From positions 1-64,000 of the forward strand of contig NZ_WTPX01000001.1 in NCBI RefSeq assembly GCF_013036045.1: a stretch of DNA of 64,000 bases, written 5' to 3'. Of this stretch, positions 47,243 to 55,754 are shown piece by piece. Both the position numbers and the translations under genes were made by a program. The DNA comes from Alienimonas chondri. GTDB lineage: Bacteria > Planctomycetota > Planctomycetia > Planctomycetales > Planctomycetaceae. Position 1 is the first letter of the stretch, and each line of letters opens with the position of its first letter. The notes under the pieces were generated by a model. It did not search any database and had not been told where the DNA came from. It saw only the letters and a program-made list of their open reading frames with translations.

Positions 47243-48232
47243 ATGACCACTCCAGCCTCGCCCGGCGCGGCCAGGGATCGCATCCACGAGCAGGTCCGCA
47301 CCCTCGCGGCCGGCGGCGCCGCGGAGATTGACACGGCCGAGGGGCCGGTGCGGGTCGTTTCTTTACTCACGCGGCCCGACTGGAGCGACGGAGAGACGGG
47401 GCCGATCCTGCTGCTCCGCGATCCATCGGAGTTCCTCGACTACTTCCCGCGTCTGGCGGCGGCGGCGTCCCGCACCACGGCCCGCTGGTGGCCGGGGGCC
47501 GTGACGGTCGAAGTCAGCGGCTCCGCGGAAGGGCTCGCCCGTTCGCTCTACGGCCAGACTCCCGAATCCGCCGCTCGCACCCGCACCCGTTGTCCAGACG
47601 ATCCGGCCGTCGCCGCGGTTCTGGAACTTAGTCCGACGCCGCTGGTGCAGGTCGGCGGACAGGCGACGGAGACGCTCGTTCGCCTCGACGACGACGGCCG
47701 CTGGGAGATTCTTGTGGAAGGCACGATGAGCCAGCGGGATCTCGCGGAAAGGCAGGGCGAGACGATCGTCTTCGTGTGCACCGGCAACACCTGCCGAAGC
47801 CCTCTGGCCGAGGCATTGCTTCGACATCGTCTCTCGCAGGTTGAAGCCCCGGCCGTCCGCGTCGTCTCCGCGGGACTCTCCGCCGGATACGGCTCCGCGG
47901 CGAGCCCGGAATCCGTCGATCTGGCGAGGAGAGCCGGGGCCGATCTGGACGCCCACCGTTCACAACCCCTCACCGAAGACCTGCTGGACTCCGCGGATCG
48001 CGTGATGTGCATGACCAGGGGGCACCGCGACGCCATCCTGCGGCATCGGCCGGACGTGCGGGATCGCGTCACGCTGCTGGACGCCGCCGGCTACGATATT
48101 CCGGACCCGATTGGTGGAGAGATGGCGGACTACGAGGCCTGCCGGCTGGCAATCGATCGGGGCCTCGATCGATTGATGGCCGACCTCGGACTCGCCCCCG
48201 AACCGGACGATCCGCCGCCCGGTCGCAGCTAG
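47243..48232 (+). CDS. Degenerate YrdC domain fused to a YwlE-like arginine phosphatase
   Basis: A 329-residue fusion. Residues about 10-165 match the YrdC/Sua5 fold in outline (ARWWPGAVTVEV for the WPGPLT block, TRCPDDPAVAAVL for the RxPxHP block, SPTPLVQVGGQ where Sua5 has SAN), but the conserved TDTxYGL/KxR active-site residues are lost. Residues about 172-310 form a low-molecular-weight phosphatase: Cys179-Thr-Gly-Asn-Thr183-Cys-Arg185-Ser-Pro with general acid Asp288 in DIPDPIGG. Thr at 183, instead of Ile/Leu, is what gives Bacillus YwlE its phospho-arginine specificity. Followed by rpiB, as ywlE is by ywlF in Bacillus. Protein-arginine dephosphorylation is the likely job. Confidence 0.85.
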   Translation: MTTPASPGAARDRIHEQVRTLAAGGAAEIDTAEGPVRVVSLLTRPDWSDGETGPILLLRDPSEFLDYFPRLAAAASRTTARWWPGAVTVEVSGSAEGLARSLYGQTPESAARTRTRCPDDPAVAAVLELSPTPLVQVGGQATETLVRLDDDGRWEILVEGTMSQRDLAERQGETIVFVCTGNTCRSPLAEALLRHRLSQVEAPAVRVVSAGLSAGYGSAASPESVDLARRAGADLDAHRSQPLTEDLLDSADRVMCMTRGHRDAILRHRPDVRDRVTLLDAAGYDIPDPIGGEMADYEACRLAIDRGLDRLMADLGLAPEPDDPPPGRS

Positions 48233-48283
48233 CCCGACCGCCGGATTCCTACTCACATCCTCCCCAAGGATCGGGATCATACG

Positions 48284-48859
48284 ATGTCCAATCCCTCCAA
48301 AAATGACGAATCATCCGGCGCCGACGACCTATCGGAGTCGGACACGATGCTGCACCCCATCCCGGGCCACGTGGCCAGCGGCCACGAAGGGCCCTGGCGA
48401 ATCGCCGTCGCGAGCGACCACCGCGGTCAGCACGTGAAGGGCCGCATCCTGGATCGAATCCGGGAGTTGGGGCACACGACCGAAGACTTCGGCCCCGGCG
48501 ACGAGACGAGCGTCGACTATCCGGACTTCGCCGCCCGGGTCGCGGAAGCGATCGGCTCCGGCAAGTTCGATCGCGGGATCCTGATCTGCGGGTCCGGGCT
48601 GGGGATGTGCATCGTCGCGAACAAGTTTCCCGGCGTCCGGGCCGTCCCCTGTCACGACGACCTCAGCGCGGAAGTCTCCCGGCTGCACAACGACGCCAAC
48701 GTGCTGTGCCTGTCGGCGGATCTGCTCGGCGAGCGGTTGATCGACCGCATGCTGGAGCTCTGGCTGTCGACCGGCTTCGAAGGCGGCCGGCACGCCCGTC
48801 GGCTGGAGAAGATCGCCGCATTGGAACGCAAGGTCGCCGGTCTTCCGCCCGAGGATTAG
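48284..48859 (+). CDS. rpiB: Ribose-5-phosphate isomerase B
   Basis: A 191-residue RpiB/LacAB-family isomerase converting ribose 5-phosphate and ribulose 5-phosphate. AVASDHRGQHVKGRILDRIR, VDYPDFAARVAEAIGSGKFD and ILICGSGLGMCIVANKFPGV with catalytic Cys102 are diagnostic, followed by RAVPCHDDLSAEVSRLHNDA, NVLCLSADLLGERLIDRMLE. An extra 37-residue N-terminal tail (SNPSKNDESSGADDLSESD) precedes the core. It lies 51 bp after the phosphatase fusion gene and probably shares its transcript. Confidence 0.94.
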   Translation: MSNPSKNDESSGADDLSESDTMLHPIPGHVASGHEGPWRIAVASDHRGQHVKGRILDRIRELGHTTEDFGPGDETSVDYPDFAARVAEAIGSGKFDRGILICGSGLGMCIVANKFPGVRAVPCHDDLSAEVSRLHNDANVLCLSADLLGERLIDRMLELWLSTGFEGGRHARRLEKIAALERKVAGLPPED

Positions 48860-48924
48860 CTCGCCCGCAGCGTCGCGGGGGGCTATGGTCCCGATTTCGA
48901 CTCCGCCCCCAGATCGTTTCCACG

Positions 48925-49308
48925 ATGTCGCCCGACGAACTGCACTACCTTGAGAGCCACGAATGGGTCGGCCGCGACGGCGACGTCGCGGTGGTCGGCA
49001 TCAGCGAGTTCGCCGTCAACCAACTGACCGATCTTGTCTACGTCGACCTGCCGAAGGTCGGCGACACCGTGACCCGCGGCGAGACCTTCGGCGAAGTCGA
49101 AAGCGTCAAAGCGGTCTCCGATCTCTACTCGCCGGTCACCGGCGAGGTGCTGGAGGTGAACTCCGGTTTGGAAGACGACACCAGCCCGCTGTCCGAAGAT
49201 CCGTTCGGCAAGGGCTGGTTGATGAAGGTGAAGCCGTCCGACGACAGCGTCGAGGGGTTGATGGACGGTCCCGCGTATCGCGAGTTTTGTAAGACATCGG
49301 ACCAGTGA
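48925..49308 (+). CDS. gcvH: Glycine cleavage system H protein
   Basis: A 127-residue lipoyl-carrier protein. YLESHEWVGRDGDVAVVGIS starts the domain and GETFGEVESVKAVSDLYSPV places the lipoyl Lys at residue 62, followed by TGEVLEVNSGLEDDTSPLSE and FGKGWLMKVKPSD. It shuttles the aminomethyl group between glycine decarboxylase and the T protein. The chosen start is ATG 48925, immediately before the conserved segment. It precedes gcvPA by 111 bp. Confidence 0.97.
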   Translation: MSPDELHYLESHEWVGRDGDVAVVGISEFAVNQLTDLVYVDLPKVGDTVTRGETFGEVESVKAVSDLYSPVTGEVLEVNSGLEDDTSPLSEDPFGKGWLMKVKPSDDSVEGLMDGPAYREFCKTSDQ

Positions 49309-49419
49309 GTCCGGCGAACGACCCGGCCGCGTCGGTCTGACGCCGGGCGAGACGATCCGTCGTGGCTACACTGCGACGGCTCGCCGCCTCCCTTCAGCAC
49401 CACATCCCCCCGCAGCGTC

Positions 49420-50856
49420 TTGGCGTACCTCTTTGATTCACCCGACGACGTCTCCGCGATGTTGGCGGAGGTCGGGGCGGAGTCCGTCGAGGATCTCCTC
49501 GCGCAGATCCCCGCGTCCGTCCGGCTCGATCGCCCCCTGAACCTCCCCGAGGGGCTGTGCGAGTCGGAGTTGCAACGGCACGTCGCGGCGCTCGCGGAGC
49601 GGAACCGTCCCCGCGACGCGGCGAACTTCGTGCACGGCGGAGGAGACCGCGTCTGCTTTCTCGGCGGCGGCGTCTACGACCACTTCGTTCCGGCCGCGGT
49701 CGATGAAATCGCCGGCCGCGGCGAATTCTACACGGCCTACACCCCCTATCAGGCGGAAGCGTCGCAGGGCAGTCTGCAGGCGTTCTTCGAGTTTCAAACG
49801 CTCGTCTGCCGCCTGACCGGCTTCACCGTCGCCAACGCCAGCCTGTACGATGGCGGCACCGCGGCGGCCGAGGCGGCGCTGCTGGCCATTCGGGAGACGA
49901 AACGGGAGGGCCGCGTGGTGGTCCTCGGGTCCGTGCACCCGGAGTACCGCCAGACGCTCTCCACGCTGCTGGAATACCTGCCCGCGGACGTGGTGACGGT
50001 CGATTGCCCGAACGGCGTGACGGACGTCGCCGCGGTCGAGGCGGCCCTGACGGACGACACCGCGGCGCTGATCGTCCAGCACCCGAACTTCTTCGGGAAT
50101 CTGGAAGACGCGGAACGCCTGTTCGCCGCCGCGAAGGCGAAGGGCGTGATCTCCGTGCAGGTCTTCGACCCGGTCACGCTGGGCCTGTTGAAGTCTCCGG
50201 CAGAATTGGGCGCGGACATTGCCGTCGGCGAGGGGCAGGGGCTGGGCATTCCGATGCAGTACGGCGGCCCCTACCTCGGGCTGTTCGCCTGTCGTGAGGA
50301 GTTCCTCCGCAAGACGCCGGGGCGCTTGATCGGTCGCACGGAGGACGCCGACGGACGCGAGTGTTACGTCCTCGCCCTGCAAACCCGCGAGCAGCACATC
50401 CGCCGCGGAAAGGCGACCAGCAATATTTGCTCGAACCAAGGGTTGCTGGCGCTGAGGGCGACGGTGCATCTGGCGTTGCTCGGCCCGCAGGGGCTGCGCG
50501 AGGTCGCGGATCTGTCCGTGCGGAAGACGCATTACCTCGCCGATCGTCTGTGCGAAACGCCCGGGGTGACGAAGGCGTTCGACGCTCCGTTCGTTCGCGA
50601 GGTCTGTCTGCGCGTGGAGGGCGGGGCGCGAGGCTTGTTGGGAACCGCGAGGGCGGCCGGATTCGATTTGGGGCCGGCGCTGTCTCGATTCCCGGCCGAG
50701 TTGTTCCCCGCGGAGATGCGGGCGGAGGAGCTGGTGCTCGTCGCGGCGACGGAACGGCGGACGAAGCAGGAGATCGACCTGCTCGCCGCCGCGCTCTCCG
50801 ACGATCCGGCCGCGACTCCGCTCGACCGCGGCGAACCCGTGCTCGCCGTCGCCTGA
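49420..50856 (+). CDS. gcvPA: Glycine dehydrogenase subunit 1 (P-alpha)
   Basis: A 478-residue N-terminal half of split glycine decarboxylase, starting at TTG 49420 (MAYLFDSPDDVSAMLAEVG) as no ATG is in the right place. Family text: CFLGGGVYDHFVPAAVDEIA, EFYTAYTPYQAEASQGSLQA, FEFQTLVCRLTGFTVANASL, YDGGTAAAEAALLAI, EGQGLGIPMQYGGPYLGLFA and TREQHIRRGKATSNICSNQG. It is one half of an alpha2beta2 PLP enzyme that decarboxylates glycine; the PLP Lys is in the other subunit. Followed by gcvPB after 66 bp. Confidence 0.96.
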   Translation: MAYLFDSPDDVSAMLAEVGAESVEDLLAQIPASVRLDRPLNLPEGLCESELQRHVAALAERNRPRDAANFVHGGGDRVCFLGGGVYDHFVPAAVDEIAGRGEFYTAYTPYQAEASQGSLQAFFEFQTLVCRLTGFTVANASLYDGGTAAAEAALLAIRETKREGRVVVLGSVHPEYRQTLSTLLEYLPADVVTVDCPNGVTDVAAVEAALTDDTAALIVQHPNFFGNLEDAERLFAAAKAKGVISVQVFDPVTLGLLKSPAELGADIAVGEGQGLGIPMQYGGPYLGLFACREEFLRKTPGRLIGRTEDADGRECYVLALQTREQHIRRGKATSNICSNQGLLALRATVHLALLGPQGLREVADLSVRKTHYLADRLCETPGVTKAFDAPFVREVCLRVEGGARGLLGTARAAGFDLGPALSRFPAELFPAEMRAEELVLVAATERRTKQEIDLLAAALSDDPAATPLDRGEPVLAVA

Positions 50857-50922
50857 CTCGCTTCGCACCTCCCCCGAACAGCGCCCGGCCGACGACGTTT
50901 TCGGCCTCACCCCGAGCTTGCC

Positions 50923-52440
50923 ATGCGGAATACTCTCGCCATCCGTCCCCTGACGGAGATGTCCCGGCCCGGCTACCGCGCCGCGCGGTTCCCGACCCCG
51001 GACGTGCCCGACCACGCCCCCGCCGACGTCCTGCCGGCCGGCGCCCTCGCCGCGGCTCCGCCCGAGTTGCCGGAGCTGACGGAGCCGGACGTGATTCGTC
51101 ATTTCACGAATCTGTCGACGCTTAACATGAGCGTCGACACCCACTTCTATCCGCTCGGCAGTTGTACGATGAAGTACAACCCCAAGCGGCACGAACGCCT
51201 CGCGGGGCTGCCGGGCATTGGCGACCCGCACCCTTATCGGGATGAGGCGGACCTGCAGGGGATGCTGCAGATCCTGCATGAATTGCAGGGGATGCTGGCG
51301 GAGATCAGCGGCCTCCCCGCGGTCAGCTTGCAGCCGGCGGCCGGCGCTCAGGGCGAGCTGACGGCGCTGCTGACGGCCGCGGCCTACTTCCGCGACCGCG
51401 GCGAGGGGGAGCAGCGTCGCAAAGTGATCTTCCCCAGCTCCGCGCACGGTACGAACCCGGCCAGCGCGGCGCTCGCGGGGTTCGACACGGTCCAGCTCAA
51501 GCCGACGAAGACCGGCCTGACGGACCTGGACGAGCTGGCGTCGAAGGTCGGCGAGGACACCGCCGTCTTCATGATCACCAACCCGAACACGCTGGGCCTG
51601 TTCGAGAAGGACATCGAGGCGATCACTGCCCTGCTGCACGATCATGGCGCGCTGGTCTACATCGACGGGGCGAATATGAACGCGATCCTCGGTCTGACCC
51701 GGCCGGGCGATTTCGGCGGCGACATGATGCACTACAACGTGCATAAGACATTTACCGGCCCCCATGGCGGCGGCGGCCCCGGCGCCGGGCCGATCGCGGT
51801 CCGGGATTTCCTCGGTCCGTACCTGCCCGGTCCGGTCGTGAAGAAGGTCGGCGGCACGCCGGAGCGGCCGGAATTCGCCCTGCACACGCCCTCCAAAAGC
51901 ATCGGCCGCGTCCGCAGCCACTTCGGGAACGTCGGCATCCTGCTGCGGGGCTATTTCTATCTGCGGACGTTAGCTGCGGCGGGCATGCGCGACGTCTCGG
52001 AGCGGGCCGTTCTCAATGCCAATTACCTGCGGAGCAAGCTGAAGGACGTGCTGGAGATCCCGCATCCGGCGCCCTGCATGCATGAATTCGTCGCGAGCGC
52101 CTCGCGGAGCAAGAAGAACCGACAGATCTCCGCGATGGACGTCGCGAAGCGGTTGCTCGACTACGGCGTGCACGCCCCCACGGTCTACTTCCCGCTCGAC
52201 GTGCCGGAGGCGTTGATGATCGAGCCGACCGAAACGGAGTCCAAGGCGACGCTCGATCAGTTCGCCGACATCGTCCGGGACATCCTGACCAAGGAGGACG
52301 CCGAGACGGTGAAGACCGCTCCCCACACGACGCCGGTCCGGCGGCCGGACGAGGTGAAGGCCGCCCGCCAGCCGGTCCTGTGCGGCGTCGCGAAGGGGTG
52401 CGGAACGGTGCCGGTGGACGAGGTCACGGTCTCCGCGTGA
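50923..52440 (+). CDS. gcvPB: Glycine dehydrogenase subunit 2 (P-beta)
   Basis: A 505-residue C-terminal half of the split glycine decarboxylase. YPLGSCTMKYNPKRHERLAG, QPAAGAQGELTALLTAAAYF and FPSSAHGTNPASAALAGFDT are diagnostic; the PLP-binding Lys275 is in HYNVHKTFTGPHGGGGPG. The end (ALMIEPTETESKATLDQFAD) is standard. With GcvPA it forms the enzyme that loads the aminomethyl group onto GcvH. The stop overlaps the GTG of the lipoate ligase-like gene. Confidence 0.97.
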   Translation: MRNTLAIRPLTEMSRPGYRAARFPTPDVPDHAPADVLPAGALAAAPPELPELTEPDVIRHFTNLSTLNMSVDTHFYPLGSCTMKYNPKRHERLAGLPGIGDPHPYRDEADLQGMLQILHELQGMLAEISGLPAVSLQPAAGAQGELTALLTAAAYFRDRGEGEQRRKVIFPSSAHGTNPASAALAGFDTVQLKPTKTGLTDLDELASKVGEDTAVFMITNPNTLGLFEKDIEAITALLHDHGALVYIDGANMNAILGLTRPGDFGGDMMHYNVHKTFTGPHGGGGPGAGPIAVRDFLGPYLPGPVVKKVGGTPERPEFALHTPSKSIGRVRSHFGNVGILLRGYFYLRTLAAAGMRDVSERAVLNANYLRSKLKDVLEIPHPAPCMHEFVASASRSKKNRQISAMDVAKRLLDYGVHAPTVYFPLDVPEALMIEPTETESKATLDQFADIVRDILTKEDAETVKTAPHTTPVRRPDEVKAARQPVLCGVAKGCGTVPVDEVTVSA

Positions 52441-53147
52441 TTTCGGTTCCCATCGAAACGACTCCGCGGAGCGGGGCGGCGAACATGGCCGCGGACGCCG
52501 CGATGCTGGACGCCGCCGCAAACGGCGTCGCCGCGGGGCGTTGGTATCGGTGGACGGAGGCGACCGTCTCGCTCGGCCACTTTCAGGAGGAAACCGATCT
52601 CGACTGCGTCGTTCCCCCAGACCTGCCGCTAGTCCGGCGACTCTCAGGGGGCGGGGCGATCGTGCACCATCACGAGTGGACGTATGCGCTCGCGGTGCCC
52701 CGCGGTCATGCCCTCGCCGCGCGGCCGGAACAGTTTTACGAAGCGGTTCACGGAGAATTAATCGCGGCGCTCGGCACATCCGGAGTCGCGGCCCGATTGC
52801 GGGGCGAGCGGCCGACGGAAGGACCGGATCCGGCGCTTTGCTTCCGCCGTAGCGACCCACGGGACGTGGTGATTACGGACGCCGACGGCGTGGAGCGGAA
52901 GATCGTCGGGAGCGCCCAGCGCCGGCGCAAGGGGGCGGTCCTGCAGCACGGCTCGCTGCTGATCACAGCCTCGCCGTACGCTCCGCATGTGCCGGGGCTT
53001 CGTGAGACGCAAGGGATAACGGACGCCCGGGCGGCAGCGATCGTGCGGGACGCCGCCGTCCGCTTCGGCCGGTTACTCACGGCCGGCTCCGCGAGCGGAC
53101 CGTTCGGGGGTCCGAGCCTTATTGACGACCTCCCGAAGCCGCTCTAG
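52437..53147 (+). CDS. Lipoate-protein ligase A-like (biotin/lipoate transferase family)
   Basis: A 236-residue protein from GTG 52437, overlapping the gcvPB stop by 4 bp (GTGA). Family features: NMAADAAMLDAAANGVAAGR, YRWTEATVSLGHFQ, the RRLSGGGAIVHHHEWTYALA lipoyl-binding segment and the catalytic-region KIVGSAQRRRKGAVLQHGSL with its conserved Lys. It would transfer lipoate or octanoate to GcvH, and its coupling to the glycine decarboxylase genes supports that. LplA, LipM-like octanoyltransferase and LipL-like transferase cannot be told apart by eye. The length is short for LplA (about 340), closer to the catalytic domain alone. Confidence 0.88.
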   Translation: MISVPIETTPRSGAANMAADAAMLDAAANGVAAGRWYRWTEATVSLGHFQEETDLDCVVPPDLPLVRRLSGGGAIVHHHEWTYALAVPRGHALAARPEQFYEAVHGELIAALGTSGVAARLRGERPTEGPDPALCFRRSDPRDVVITDADGVERKIVGSAQRRRKGAVLQHGSLLITASPYAPHVPGLRETQGITDARAAAIVRDAAVRFGRLLTAGSASGPFGGPSLIDDLPKPL

Positions 53148-53211
53148 ATTTCATGGGCCCCGGAAGCGCCCGACGAGCGGTATTCCGCTTCTCAACTAAG
53201 ATTGAACGAAC

Positions 53212-53886
53212 ATGCTGTCCGCCCAACTGGTCGTCCGTGGGGGCAAGCATGAGGGGAAACGCATCGTCCTGGAACGCGGTCGATTCCTCATCGGCCGGGA
53301 ACAGGACTGCAATCTGCGTCCCAGCAGCGATCTCGTCAGTCGGCATCACTGTGTCTTCCACGTCGACGACTTTACGGTCCGGCTGCGAGATCTCGGCAGT
53401 ACGAACGGGACGTTGGTCAACGGCGAACGGCTCAGCGGGGAACGAACCCTGGTCGCGGGCGACCGCGTGACGGTGGGGAAACTGACCTTCGAGGTCGCGC
53501 TCAAAGAGGTCGCAGACGAGCAGGCCGCGGCCGAGCAGGGGCCGTCCGAAGAGATGTCCCTGCCGACCGACGGCGCGGATACGTCCTATGAACTACCGGT
53601 GAATCCCGGTCAGTCCGATTCTCAGGCCGAGGGAGCGACGATGCCGGTCCCCGGGCCGAACCCGAACGATACGGCGATGTTCCCGGCGAACCCGGGCTAT
53701 CCGCCGCCGGGATACGGCTATCCGCCGCAGTATCCGGGATATCCGCCGCAGTATCCGGGGTATCCGCCTCAGTACCCGCAATATCCGCCCCAGGGCGGCC
53801 CGACGCCGGCGCCGCAGCAGGAGGGAGGCGACTCCAAGTCCTCGGCGCCCCCCGTGAAGCTTCCGCCCCCGCCGAAACGCGATTGA
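53212..53886 (+). CDS. FHA-domain protein with Tyr/Pro-rich repeat tail
   Basis: A 224-residue protein. Residues about 4-95 are an FHA domain (LVVRGGKHEGKRIVLERGRF, LIGREQDCNLRPSSDLVSRH, FTVRLRDLGSTNGTLVNGER), with the Gly-Arg and Ser-Arg-His residues that bind phosphothreonine. An acidic Gln/Glu-rich linker follows, then YPPPGYGYPPQYPGYPPQYP, a low-complexity tail, and a short basic end (KLPPPPKRD). It probably reads a Ser/Thr kinase signal, common in planctomycetes; partner unknown. The kinase is not in the window. Confidence 0.88.
   Translation: MLSAQLVVRGGKHEGKRIVLERGRFLIGREQDCNLRPSSDLVSRHHCVFHVDDFTVRLRDLGSTNGTLVNGERLSGERTLVAGDRVTVGKLTFEVALKEVADEQAAAEQGPSEEMSLPTDGADTSYELPVNPGQSDSQAEGATMPVPGPNPNDTAMFPANPGYPPPGYGYPPQYPGYPPQYPGYPPQYPQYPPQGGPTPAPQQEGGDSKSSAPPVKLPPPPKRD
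53719..53799. repeat. 21-bp tandem repeats encoding YPPQYPG
   Basis: Within the FHA gene the unit TATCCGCCGCAGTATCCGGG plus one base recurs at 53719, 53740, 53761 and, cut short, at 53782. It keeps the frame and encodes YPPQYPG repeats. Third-base differences accumulate from the first copy to the last. Confidence 0.85.
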
Positions 53887-53982
53887 GTCGGCTGCCGTCG
53901 GCGGCAGGCGTTTGTGGGCGTCCGACGGGGATCGCATACTCGCGGCGTTCCGTTCGCCTTTCGTTTGCCCCCGAACCGCCCG

Positions 53983-54213
53983 ATGGCCGACCCCGCCAAC
54001 CCCGTCAAACCCGCCGGCGCTAATCCGGAGGACGTGAAGCGTCGTTACCGGGAGTTCCTCGATCTGCTTCCGCTGACGCTGTCGCTCGCCGGCCTGCCGA
54101 CCAGCGAATCGGGTCGCTATTACACGGAGGAGCAGATCGAAAGCCGCGCGTTCACGATCAAATCCGCCTGGCGTCTCGCCCGGCAGACCACGCGGGAGTG
54201 TCTGCAGAAGTAG
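53983..54213 (+). CDS. Small conserved-looking orphan, 76 residues
   Basis: From ATG 53983 the product reads MADPANPVKPAGANPEDVKR and continues with FLDLLPLTLSLAGLPTSESG, EEQIESRAFTIKSAWRLARQ. Helix-rich, no signal or membrane segment. The EEQIESRAFTIKSAWRLAR ending has the look of a small DNA- or RNA-binding helical protein but this is speculation. The dense, non-repetitive sequence and its position between the FHA gene and the sigma factor favour a real gene. Earlier in-frame codons upstream are unlikely. Confidence 0.68.
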   Translation: MADPANPVKPAGANPEDVKRRYREFLDLLPLTLSLAGLPTSESGRYYTEEQIESRAFTIKSAWRLARQTTRECLQK

Positions 54214-54331
54214 TTTTTCGCCGGACCGAGGAACGAGCGAAGATTTTTCGCACGTCGTCGAAACCCGTTCGTGGCCGGGCGGGTATATCCCCGTGACCGG
54301 ACCTCCGTTCGGCCTCCCGCACACAACCCGC

Positions 54332-54925
54332 ATGAGCGACGACTCGGACGCCGCCCTCGCCCGTCGCGCCATCGACGGAGACGACGCCGCTGCCGCCGCC
54401 CTCGTGCGACGGTATCAGCGGTCGGTTTTCGGGGTCTGCCTACGGATGCTGGGGCGTCGGGAGGACGCCGAAGATGTCGCCCAGGAAGCTTTTCTGCGGC
54501 TGTTCAAGCACCTCCATCGCTGGGATGCGTCCCGCCCGCTTCGCCCCTGGCTCATGACGATCACCGTGAACCGCTGTCGTACGGCTCTCAGCCGCCGGGC
54601 GAGAAAGCAGCCGCTGCTGCCGGGCGATCTGGATCCGACAGACACGTCCGTGCCGCTGACGGACGCGGCGCTCGCGGAGGAGCTGCAACGGGCCGTCGAC
54701 GGTTTGCGTGACGATCATCGGGCCGCGTTCGTGTTGTTTCATTACGAGGAAATGAGCTTGCAGGAGGTCGGCGAAGCGCTTGAACGCCCGGACGGGACGA
54801 TTAAGACCTGGCTGCATCGTGCCCGCAAACAGCTCTCCGAAACGCTCTCCCGGCGCGGTATCCAGCCGGACCAACGTCGCTCTGATTCCCCCCGTTCCCT
54901 GACCCGGGAGCCTATCCGTGCCTAA
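54332..54925 (+). CDS. ECF-type RNA polymerase sigma factor
   Basis: A 197-residue sigma-70 family protein from ATG 54332. Region 2 is evident in ARRAIDGDDAAAAALVRRYQ, VFGVCLRMLGRREDAEDVAQ and EAFLRLFKHLHRWDASRPLR, with PWLMTITVNRCRTALSRRA just after. Region 4 is RAAFVLFHYEEMSLQEVGEA, LERPDGTIKTWLHRARKQLS. There is no region 3, so it is ECF. A Ser/Arg-rich tail overlaps the start of the next gene by 8 bp, suggesting that the next gene encodes its anti-sigma partner. Target genes are unknown. Confidence 0.93.
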   Translation: MSDDSDAALARRAIDGDDAAAAALVRRYQRSVFGVCLRMLGRREDAEDVAQEAFLRLFKHLHRWDASRPLRPWLMTITVNRCRTALSRRARKQPLLPGDLDPTDTSVPLTDAALAEELQRAVDGLRDDHRAAFVLFHYEEMSLQEVGEALERPDGTIKTWLHRARKQLSETLSRRGIQPDQRRSDSPRSLTREPIRA

Positions 54926-55520
54926 TTCCCCCCCGGAGATCGAACCGCTTCCCGAGTCGCTCCGTCTGACGCTGCCGGCGTGGCGGGCGGACCTGGACGT
55001 GCCGGATCTTGCGCCGGGCGTCGTCCGTCGTCTGAGGTCGACCCCGACCGTCGAACCGCCGCCGCGGAATTGGGCGCACGTCGGCTGGGCGACGCTTGCG
55101 GCAGGGCTGTTGATCGCCTCGTCGTTTGTGCCGAACGCTTTCCGCCAAGGCGTCGATCAAGATGCGGAATCCGCGATCGTGGAAGCGCAGCCGATATCGG
55201 CGCCCTCAGGCACGAACTTGCAGCCGCTGGACGGTTCCGAAACAACGGTCGTTCGGGTGGAGACGCCGCCCGAAGATACGGACGAGAACATTCGCGAGCC
55301 GCGCGCCTTCCCGGCAGATCGGCTCACATTGCGAGAAAACTTGCTCCCCAAGGATCTCTTCTCCGCGGATCGGTTAGCGGGGGCGTGGGCCGCCCTGCCG
55401 GACCCGAACAGGACGTGGCGGGACGAAGTTCGGGACGGCGTGCAGCCTTTCCGCGACGGCGCCCAGACCGTCGCGACGTTGTTCGCCGAAGCGCTCCCGC
55501 CGGCCCGCCGGCCGTACTGA
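54918..55520 (+). CDS. Probable anti-sigma/transmembrane partner of the ECF factor
   Basis: A 200-residue protein starting at GTG 54918, inside the last codons of the sigma gene. The first 50 residues are soluble (PPEIEPLPESLRLTLPAWRA), then one membrane helix VGWATLAAGLLIASSFVPNA at about 53-73 puts the rest (Pro/Glu-rich, with LTLRENLLPKDLFSADRLAG) outside. This topology and the overlapping gene order match anti-sigma regulators, although no zinc HxxxCxxC anti-sigma motif is seen. Function is inferred from context. Confidence 0.68.
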   Translation: MPNSPPEIEPLPESLRLTLPAWRADLDVPDLAPGVVRRLRSTPTVEPPPRNWAHVGWATLAAGLLIASSFVPNAFRQGVDQDAESAIVEAQPISAPSGTNLQPLDGSETTVVRVETPPEDTDENIREPRAFPADRLTLRENLLPKDLFSADRLAGAWAALPDPNRTWRDEVRDGVQPFRDGAQTVATLFAEALPPARRPY

Positions 55521-55754
55521 TCGAGCGGCGGCGGGGCGGGGCAGCGCCCGTCAGGGCGACGCCGTCGTCATATTCGAAGCGATCCGCAGGCAGAACCGGA
55601 TCGGCCGGCGCGACCGGACCGGCGCCCCTTCGCGAGCCGGAACTTCTTGCCCGAACGGTCAGGTTCACGGTGGTTGGGGGCCGATGAAGTTTGTGCGGCG
55701 GGAGGCCGCCGCGACCGGACGGACTCGGTTTTCTTCCCCCCAGTGAACAGCCCG

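Noticed and set aside
49309-49419. A possible glycine riboswitch before gcvPA
   Set aside because: I looked for the tandem aptamer hallmarks; only a short GC-rich hairpin-like stretch is there and the gap is too small for a full tandem riboswitch.
49438-51921. An 827-codon minus-strand frame antisense to gcvPA and gcvPB
   Set aside because: It spans two clear plus-strand glycine decarboxylase genes and has no recognisable domain.
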